A stretch of DNA of 64,000 nt. Source: RGIG3513 sp045658985. GTDB lineage: Bacteria > Bacillota > Clostridia > Oscillospirales > Butyricicoccaceae. Positions 59,117 through 64,000 of this stretch are shown here, piece after piece (position 1 is the stretch's first letter; the number at the start of each line of letters is the position of its first letter). The notes below the pieces were generated by a model. The model saw only the letters and a program-made list of their open reading frames with translations. It had not been told where the DNA came from and did not search any database. Position numbers and translations under genes: made by a program. The DNA lies in the NCBI GenBank assembly GCA_045658985.1, contig JAZOWC010000053.1, forward strand, positions 1 through 64,000. The letters are read 5' to 3'.

Positions 59117-59712
59117 TGCAGGATCTGTTGATTGAGAATATTCATAATGTTTGTGCGGCTGAGTATGATCGGGAATACTGCAGGCTCGATGATTCTCTGA
59201 AAAGCCGCATAGACCGTATGAAAAATATAGATTCAAAACACCGCACTCTGCTCGGACGTATGCTTGCGCGTAATGCCGTAAGTCGTGTCTGCGGCGCGGA
59301 TGCTGACGGTATAAGTATATCGGTGGATGCGAGAGGCAAGCCCTATGCTCCCGGTTATGATTGCTGTATCAGCATTAGTCATAGCGGAGATTGGGTTGTA
59401 TGTGCGTTTGGGACATCTGTGGTCGGCGTGGATATCGAGCTCGTCAGACCAATCGATATTCGTCTTGTTAAGCGTGTATGTACGACAAATGAATACGAAT
59501 ATGTGCTCGGTAGTCATGTGCAGGAGTTCGGTATGATTACCGATGTCGATGTGCTCAGACGTTTTTTTGAGATATGGACACTCAAAGAAGCTTATTTCAA
59601 GGCTTTGGGTACGGGGATAACCAACTTTAAATCAGTTGATGTGTTGGTGTCCGAAAGAGAGCGGCGTACGTATTATAGCGACGGATATGTGATAAGCGTA
59701 ATATATGCATAA
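59113..59712 (+). CDS. 4'-phosphopantetheinyl transferase (Sfp-like)
   Basis: 199-residue enzyme that loads the phosphopantetheine arm of CoA onto carrier proteins. Motifs: ISISHSGDWVVCAF near residue 90, GVDIELVRP near 110 and WTLKEAYFKALGTG near 155, the three parts of the Sfp/Gsp superfamily; the length matches Sfp-type rather than AcpS-type (about 120). A carrier protein is not near; it may serve fatty acid ACP or a distant polyketide/NRPS cluster. Starts within the DUF4438 stop (ATGA). Confidence 0.9.
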   Translation: MMQDLLIENIHNVCAAEYDREYCRLDDSLKSRIDRMKNIDSKHRTLLGRMLARNAVSRVCGADADGISISVDARGKPYAPGYDCCISISHSGDWVVCAFGTSVVGVDIELVRPIDIRLVKRVCTTNEYEYVLGSHVQEFGMITDVDVLRRFFEIWTLKEAYFKALGTGITNFKSVDVLVSERERRTYYSDGYVISVIYA

Positions 59713-59743
59713 AAAAACAGAGTCGATCAAGACTCTGTTTTTT
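59713..59743. terminator. Bidirectional terminator
   Basis: AAAAACAGAGTC/GACTCTGTTTTT with a 6-nt loop, between convergent PPTase and U32 genes. Confidence 0.9.
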
Positions 59744-59749
59744 GCTTTT

Positions 59750-60940
59750 TCAGTTAGGTCTGCGCAGAAAATCACCGACGTAGAGGGTGTGAGGACAGCT
59801 GATCGTGTATTCTTTCATAGGTTTGTTTGCGCTGTCAACTTCGGTGTCATCCTCAATAATGCGATCAACAGTAAATCCGAGACCGACGGTGTGAGGGGAG
59901 AGGATTTCTATACTGTCGCCCTTGCAGAACTTGTTGCGCTCCTCTACTACGTACATGCCGTTGCCCAGATCGGCTTTTACGACGCCAACAAAAACATGGC
60001 TGGAGGTATATGCTCCGGAATTGTTATGGTTCTTCTTGACCTCGCCAAAGTAAAATCCGTCTGCATAGGGACGATGGCTTATGGTCTCAAGTTCCCGCTG
60101 AAGCATATCGGTATCACCGGTTTTGTTGATAGCGTGGCGGTATGCATTGGTAACTGTTGCAACGTAATAGGGAGATTTCATTCTGCCCTCGATCTTGATT
60201 GAGCATATGCCCGCATCGACGATCTGATCGAGGGTTGACAGACAGTTCATATCGTGGCTGCTGAGAATAGCGCTGCCGCGCTCGTCCTCTATAACGGGAA
60301 GAAACACGTTGGGGCGGGTCTGCTCCACAAGATGATAGTTCCAGCGGCAGGGTTGAGTACAGTCACCGCGGTTACCCGAACGATTGTTGAGAAATGAGCT
60401 TATGAGGCATCTGCCCGAATATGCCATACACATAGCGCCGTGGACAAAGGCCTCAAGCTCAAGGTCCTGAGGAACCTTGGCACGGAGCTCACGGATCTCG
60501 TCGAGACTCATCTCACGGCCGAGTACGACCCTCTTGGCGCCCATACTGCGGTAGACCATTGCGGATGCATAGTTAACGCAGTTAGCCTGGGTGCTGACGT
60601 GCACCTCGAGCTCGGGGCAAGCGTTGCGTATGGTATGAATAACGCCGATATCGGATACGATAACAGCATCGGCTTTCATGGAGTGCAGCAGTTTTGCGTA
60701 ATTACCGACCGTGTCGATCTCGCTGTTTTTGGCAAAGCAGTTTACGGTGATATAGGCCTTTTTGCCTGCTTTGTGGATATAATTTATAGCATCTGACAGT
60801 GCTTTGTCATCGAATCCTGCAACGTCGGCGCGAAGCTGCAGCTGGCTGCCGCCCATATAAATGGCATCTGCACCGAAATTAACCGCAGCCTGCACGGCCT
60901 CCATGCTGCCGGCAGGGGACAGAAGCTCTATGTTTTTCAT
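59750..60940 (-). CDS. Peptidase U32 family protein
   Basis: 396-residue U32 protein with the full signature EAFVHGAMCMAYSGRCLISS near residues 163-182 and the following Cys pair (RGDCTQPCRW), which suggests a bound Fe-S cluster. Characterised relatives (RlhA, TrhP) hydroxylate rRNA or tRNA rather than cleave collagen, so an RNA-modifying role is at least as likely as proteolysis. Full length for the short form, without the C-terminal extension. The ribosome site is weak. Confidence 0.9.
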   Translation of the reverse strand: MKNIELLSPAGSMEAVQAAVNFGADAIYMGGSQLQLRADVAGFDDKALSDAINYIHKAGKKAYITVNCFAKNSEIDTVGNYAKLLHSMKADAVIVSDIGVIHTIRNACPELEVHVSTQANCVNYASAMVYRSMGAKRVVLGREMSLDEIRELRAKVPQDLELEAFVHGAMCMAYSGRCLISSFLNNRSGNRGDCTQPCRWNYHLVEQTRPNVFLPVIEDERGSAILSSHDMNCLSTLDQIVDAGICSIKIEGRMKSPYYVATVTNAYRHAINKTGDTDMLQRELETISHRPYADGFYFGEVKKNHNNSGAYTSSHVFVGVVKADLGNGMYVVEERNKFCKGDSIEILSPHTVGLGFTVDRIIEDDTEVDSANKPMKEYTISCPHTLYVGDFLRRPN

Positions 60941-61002
60941 AGTTTACGTCACATCCTTAATTTTCTATGGTAATATTAGCATAAAATATCATTTTGAGCA
61001 AG

Positions 61003-61030
61003 AAAAAACACCATCCGAAGATGGTGTTTT
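61003..61030 (-). terminator. Terminator of the tRNA cluster
   Basis: AAAACACCAT/ATGGTGTTTT with a 6-nt loop and a T-run on the minus strand, 2 nt from the tRNA-Thr end. Confidence 0.85.
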
Positions 61031-61031
61031 A

Positions 61032-61107
61032 TGGAGCTGTTAAGCAGATTCGAACTGCTGACCTCGTCATTACCAATGACGTGCTCTACCTACTGAGCTA
61101 TAACAGC
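61032..61107 (-). tRNA. tRNA-Thr (anticodon GGT)
   Basis: Cloverleaf on the minus strand: acceptor GCTGTTA/TAACAGC, anticodon stem CGTCA/TGACG with loop TTGGTAA (anticodon GGT, reading ACC), T-loop TTCGAAT, encoded CCA. Last of a three-tRNA transcript. Confidence 0.95.
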
Positions 61108-61111
61108 ATAA

Positions 61112-61188
61112 TGGCGACCGAGAAGGGGCTCGAACCCTCGACCTCTAGCGTGACAGGCTAGCGTTCTAACCAACTGAACTACTCGGCC
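61112..61188 (-). tRNA. tRNA-Asp (anticodon GTC)
   Basis: Minus strand: acceptor GGCCGAG/CTCGGTC with one G-U, anticodon stem CTAGC/GCTAG with loop CTGTCAC (anticodon GTC), T-loop TTCGAGC, discriminator G and encoded CCA. Four nt separate it from tRNA-Thr. Confidence 0.95.
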
Positions 61189-61190
61189 AT

Positions 61191-61266
61191 TGGCAGGGGC
61201 AGAAGGACTTGAACCCTCGGCACGCGGTTTTGGAGACCGCTGCTCTACCAGCTGAGCTATACCCCT
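61191..61266 (-). tRNA. tRNA-Trp (anticodon CCA)
   Basis: Minus strand: acceptor AGGGGTA/TGCCCCT, anticodon stem GCGGT/ACCGC with loop CTCCAAA (anticodon CCA), T-loop TTCAAGT, discriminator G, encoded CCA. First of the tRNA-Trp, tRNA-Asp, tRNA-Thr transcript. Confidence 0.95.
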
Positions 61267-61298
61267 AAATGGAGTGCCCTTCCTTGTGGCGCTTGTTC

Positions 61299-61326
61299 AT
61301 TATAACACATATTTTCGATTTGTAAA
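61299..61326 (-). promoter_or_regulatory. Promoter of the tRNA cluster
   Basis: Minus strand TTTACA (61321-61326), 16 nt, TATAAT (61299-61304), about 33 nt before tRNA-Trp. Confidence 0.7.
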
Positions 61327-61385
61327 GGGGTTTTTTGAAAAAAATAAAAAATATTTTTAAAAACTACTTTCTTCGACTGTTTTTA

Positions 61386-61414
61386 TTGCTTTGAGCGATT
61401 GGATGAGGTATAAT
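61386..61414 (+). promoter_or_regulatory. Promoter of the plsC-deacetylase operon
   Basis: TTGCTT (61386-61391), 17 nt, TATAAT (61409-61414), 28 nt before the start codon. Confidence 0.65.
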
Positions 61415-61442
61415 ACTAATATCGTTTTTTAGAGGTGAATCT

Positions 61443-62621
61443 ATGCAAAGCAAGATTAAGAGACATTTGTTTTTCTATAAACTTCTGAGACCTGCGGCGT
61501 ATCTGGTTACCAAGATAGTACTCAATTATACCTGCAAGCCTGCACCTGATGTAGCAGGCCCTTATATTGTTCTTGCCAATCATACCACCAACTGGGATCC
61601 TGTGCTTGTAGCCTGCAGTTTCAAAAAACCTATGAATTTCATCGCCAGCGAGCATGCCATGCGCATGGGATTCTTTTCCAAGATCATTGGTGCGTTGTTT
61701 ATTCCCATTCAGAGAGTCAAGGGCAGTACAGATGCTTCTGCCGCGTTGGGTATGGTATCTATGCTCAAAAAAGGTGTCAGCGTGGGATTGTTCCCCGAGG
61801 GCACACGGAGTTTTGACGGTACTACCGACGAGTTGCATCCAACCACCGGCAGACTTATAAAAATCTCCGGTGCTACGCTGATTACATATCGCTTGCAGGG
61901 CGGATATCTCACATCTCCTCGTTGGGGTTACAAACTCAGACGCGGAAGAATGTACGGAGAAGTTGTCAACGTATACACTCCCGAACAGCTCAAAGCTATG
62001 TCACCAAAAGAAATTACCGATCGAATAAACAGTGATATTTCGGAGAATGCTTTTGACAGACAGAGGGAAAAGTCGTATAAGTACTATAAAAAAGGCAATG
62101 CCGAGGGAATTGAGCGTGTACTGTATCTGTGCCCCAAATGCCACGGCATAGGTACAATTGCGTCCTCAGGTGATTCTTTCTCCTGCAGCTGCGGTATGCG
62201 TGCCGTAATGAACAGGTACGGCTTTTTTGACGGAGAGGGTCTTGAGTTTGATTCTGTGGACAAGTGGAATGTCTGGCAGACCGAACATATGAAGTCGATG
62301 CTTGAGGATGACTCTTTCAAGCTTGCAGACGACGATCAGCAGCTGTTTAAACTCGACAGCAATCATTCTCTGGAACTTGTATGTACAGGCACAATGTCAA
62401 TGGATAAGAGTAATTTCTGTTTTGGAGATTTTGTTTTCCCATTGGACAAAGTACAAATGAGCATAATCCGCAAGCAGGATATAGTGTTCAGCTTTGACGG
62501 TGTCAACTATGAGATCCATTCGGAAAAAGCGCGCAGTGCATATAAATATACTACAATGCTTAAGCTTTTGCAGGCAAATGCCCCCAAGAAGGATAAAACG
62601 GTGAAATCAAATGATCAATAA
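61443..62621 (+). CDS. plsC: 1-acylglycerol-3-phosphate acyltransferase with zinc-ribbon-like tail
   Basis: 392 residues. The N-terminal 205 residues are a PlsC domain with the catalytic NHTTNWD (His47, Asp52) and the glycerolipid motif FPEGTRS at 117-123; it would acylate lysophosphatidate at the membrane. Unusually, about 185 more residues follow, with C230PKC233 and C248SC250 spaced like a zinc ribbon and then a beta-rich region. The extension is about as long as the enzyme domain. The gene overlaps the deacetylase gene by 11 nt. Confidence 0.86.
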   Translation: MQSKIKRHLFFYKLLRPAAYLVTKIVLNYTCKPAPDVAGPYIVLANHTTNWDPVLVACSFKKPMNFIASEHAMRMGFFSKIIGALFIPIQRVKGSTDASAALGMVSMLKKGVSVGLFPEGTRSFDGTTDELHPTTGRLIKISGATLITYRLQGGYLTSPRWGYKLRRGRMYGEVVNVYTPEQLKAMSPKEITDRINSDISENAFDRQREKSYKYYKKGNAEGIERVLYLCPKCHGIGTIASSGDSFSCSCGMRAVMNRYGFFDGEGLEFDSVDKWNVWQTEHMKSMLEDDSFKLADDDQQLFKLDSNHSLELVCTGTMSMDKSNFCFGDFVFPLDKVQMSIIRKQDIVFSFDGVNYEIHSEKARSAYKYTTMLKLLQANAPKKDKTVKSNDQ

Positions 62622-63696
62622 AGTGAAAAAATATGTTTGTGTCTGTCTTGCTTTTGTAATGCTGGCTGCCGCTTTGAGCGGCTGCGGAACGGACAGTGGC
62701 AAGATTGATACGGAAAAAGCAGAACTCATAAATAAGAACGAAGATCTCAAAAGAGACAACGCACAGAAAGCACAGGAAATATCCGATCTCAACAGCCTTG
62801 TTGAGTCTATGAAGAAGAATGTGGCCGAGCTTGAAAAAGAGGCTGAACAACTCAGCGCAACTGTCAAGGAACTGGAAACCAGTGTAGAGGCGTTCAAAAC
62901 CGAGCAGAGTGACAAAGAAGCAAAACTCAAAGAGCTGGAAGAACAGATAGCTGCACAGAACGAACTGATCGAAGAACTTCAGAACAAGAATCTTATAGAG
63001 TTTGATCCTTCTGTTCCTTATCACACCATGTATCCCCATCTGTATGCAAAGCTTGCTGATGAGACAGTGGTTCCTGAGGGCAAGACTGTTTATCTCACTT
63101 TTGACGATGGCCCTTCCGACCGTACCGATGAGATTCTTGCCATACTGGATAAGTACAACGTCAAGGCAACGTTCTTTGTAATGCCGCGCAAGACCGATGT
63201 GTGCTACAAGCGTCTTCGTGCGATAGTGGATGCTGGACATACCATCGGAGTACACACATATTCTCATGATTACAATATCATGTACGCATCCGTAGAGGCG
63301 TATCTGGAGGATTTTAACAAAGCATACGAGATAGTAGTAGATGCTACCGGGATCAAGCCCGACATATTCAGATTTGCAGGCGGCAGCCTCAATGACAGAA
63401 GCTACAAGATAATCGCTGAGATGACACGTCGTGGATTCACCTATTACGACTGGAACGCCAGCGGAGACGATTCGGTGTCCAGCCCCAAACCCACTACTCA
63501 GTCTATTATTGATAATTCGCTGTATTGGGTAAGGCTGAAGAAGGAAGCCGTCCTGCTCCTTCATGACGAAAAGTCAAAGGTCTATACTGTAGAGGCTTTG
63601 CCCACCATTATAGAGACTTTGATTTCTGAGGGATATCAGTTCCTGCCTATGAACAATCAGGTAACACCTTATCAGCAGAGAAAACTCAACAAGTAA
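62611..63696 (+). CDS. Polysaccharide deacetylase lipoprotein with coiled-coil stalk
   Basis: 361 residues. Lipobox LSGC with lipid Cys25, a heptad-rich coiled coil at about 33-127, then a NodB domain with TFDDGPS at 163-169, HTYSH at 215-219, RFAGGSLND and LLLHDE near 315. The metal-ligand Asp and two His are intact. It likely removes acetyl groups from wall glycans, held on a stalk above the membrane. It overlaps plsC and has GGAAAT-poor ribosome context, so coupling is likely. Confidence 0.92.
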   Translation: MINKVKKYVCVCLAFVMLAAALSGCGTDSGKIDTEKAELINKNEDLKRDNAQKAQEISDLNSLVESMKKNVAELEKEAEQLSATVKELETSVEAFKTEQSDKEAKLKELEEQIAAQNELIEELQNKNLIEFDPSVPYHTMYPHLYAKLADETVVPEGKTVYLTFDDGPSDRTDEILAILDKYNVKATFFVMPRKTDVCYKRLRAIVDAGHTIGVHTYSHDYNIMYASVEAYLEDFNKAYEIVVDATGIKPDIFRFAGGSLNDRSYKIIAEMTRRGFTYYDWNASGDDSVSSPKPTTQSIIDNSLYWVRLKKEAVLLLHDEKSKVYTVEALPTIIETLISEGYQFLPMNNQVTPYQQRKLNK

Positions 63697-63710
63697 ATCA
63701 TGCACATCAG

Positions 63711-63746
63711 CGGCCCGCGGTATATTTTTACTGCGGGTCGTTTTTT
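63711..63746 (+). terminator. Terminator after the deacetylase gene
   Basis: CGGCCCGCGG pairs with CTGCGGGTCG (two G-U) around a 10-nt loop, followed by TTTTTT. Confidence 0.8.
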
Positions 63747-63747
63747 G

Positions 63748-63776
63748 TTGAAAATAAAACCGATTTTTAGTATAAT
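63748..63776 (+). promoter_or_regulatory. uvrB promoter
   Basis: TTGAAA (63748-63753), 17 nt, TATAAT (63771-63776), 32 nt before the start codon. No SOS-type box was recognised in these few bases. Confidence 0.6.
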
Positions 63777-63808
63777 AATATGGAGTAAACTTGTTTGGAG
63801 ATTGAGTT

Positions 63809-64000
63809 ATGCCTGAGTTCAGAATAAAGAGTAATTTCAAACCGGCAGGAGGGCAGCCGCAGGCTATTGAGCAGCTTGTAAATGGCGTGAACCTCGGTTT
63901 TACCGAGCAGACAATGCTTGGTGTTACAGGCGCGGGCAAAACCTTTGTTATGGCCAATATTATCGAGCAGGTTCAAAAGCCGACTTTGATACTCACCCAT
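63809..64000 (+). CDS. uvrB: Excinuclease ABC subunit B, 5' end only
   Basis: The first 64 codons of UvrB, cut by the window end. The start FRIKSNFKPAGGQPQAI and P-loop GVTGAGKTF (commonly GVTGSGKT) followed by PTLILTH are diagnostic of the damage-loading helicase of nucleotide excision repair. GGAGATTGAG precedes the ATG. Confidence 0.94.
   Translation, partial: MPEFRIKSNFKPAGGQPQAIEQLVNGVNLGFTEQTMLGVTGAGKTFVMANIIEQVQKPTLILTH

Noticed and set aside
1..64000. CRISPR arrays, insertion sequences, prophage or integrative elements
   Set aside because: No evenly spaced repeat array, transposase, integrase or phage structural gene was found on either strand.

Overview
The window reads as a chromosomal segment of an anaerobic, spore-forming Firmicute of class Clostridia, probably a gut or rumen Oscillospiraceae/Ruminococcaceae-type bacterium; no species can be named from sequence alone. 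The evidence is a complete cotJA-cotJB-cotJC spore-coat operon, HPr kinase, a consensus CIRCE element in front of clpB, a rubrerythrin with its rubredoxin domain at the N-terminus, formate-tetrahydrofolate ligase, the Firmicute order gdpP-rplI-dnaB, many TTPs of the form TTGACA/TATAAT, strong AGGAGG ribosome binding sites and occasional TTG starts. No rRNA, CRISPR array, insertion sequence, phage or plasmid gene was seen, and base composition looks even throughout.

Layout. 0-5.5 kb: a proline-rich lipoprotein, hprK, rpmB, a TPP riboswitch with thiT, and rpsB-tsf. 5.6-9.3 kb: two tandem paralogous amidohydrolases divergent from an M20 peptidase, sharing a palindromic control region. 9.3-16.2 kb: a sugar-acid/glycoside island with uxaC divergent from an AraC regulator that leads an SDR, a xylose-isomerase-like TIM barrel and two Gfo/Idh/MocA oxidoreductases. 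16.2-22.9 kb: ppa, membrane proteins, an acetate transporter (satP-like), an Rrf2 regulator with reverse rubrerythrin, a lipid kinase and an alpha/beta hydrolase. 22.9-31.4 kb: an AbgB-like amidohydrolase, a dicarboxylate symporter and its divergent AraC regulator, a FliB-like methylase, a NhaD/ArsB-type carrier and metY-metA. 31.6-41 kb: fhs, then gdpP-rplI-dnaB-tilS-hpt-ftsH. 41-47.3 kb: cca, a CapA lipoprotein, dus, an ECF sigma/anti-sigma pair and a degenerate transglutaminase-like lipoprotein. 47.4-53.8 kb: DUF2156, Nudix, nitroreductase, ung, D-aminoacylase, cotJABC and two unknowns. 53.9-64 kb: CIRCE-clpB, an XRE regulator, four tRNA genes, DUF4438 with a phosphopantetheinyl transferase, U32 peptidase, plsC, a polysaccharide deacetylase and the start of uvrB.

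How the genes fit together. Housekeeping blocks (translation, replication, tRNA maturation, proteostasis) alternate with scavenging modules for peptides and acylated amino acids, uronates or oxidised sugars, acetate and dicarboxylates. Several modules carry well-formed repeats at their promoters that suggest local regulators: three 11-bp direct repeats before the second AraC gene, a perfect dyad between the amidohydrolase and M20 promoters, a perfect dyad on the satP promoter, direct repeats on the metY promoter, and a perfect 12-bp direct repeat upstream of the XRE gene. The most promising candidate for an uncharacterised system is the 10.8-16.2 kb oxidoreductase/TIM-barrel operon, whose composition recalls oxidation-elimination pathways for glycosides rather than the textbook glucuronate route.
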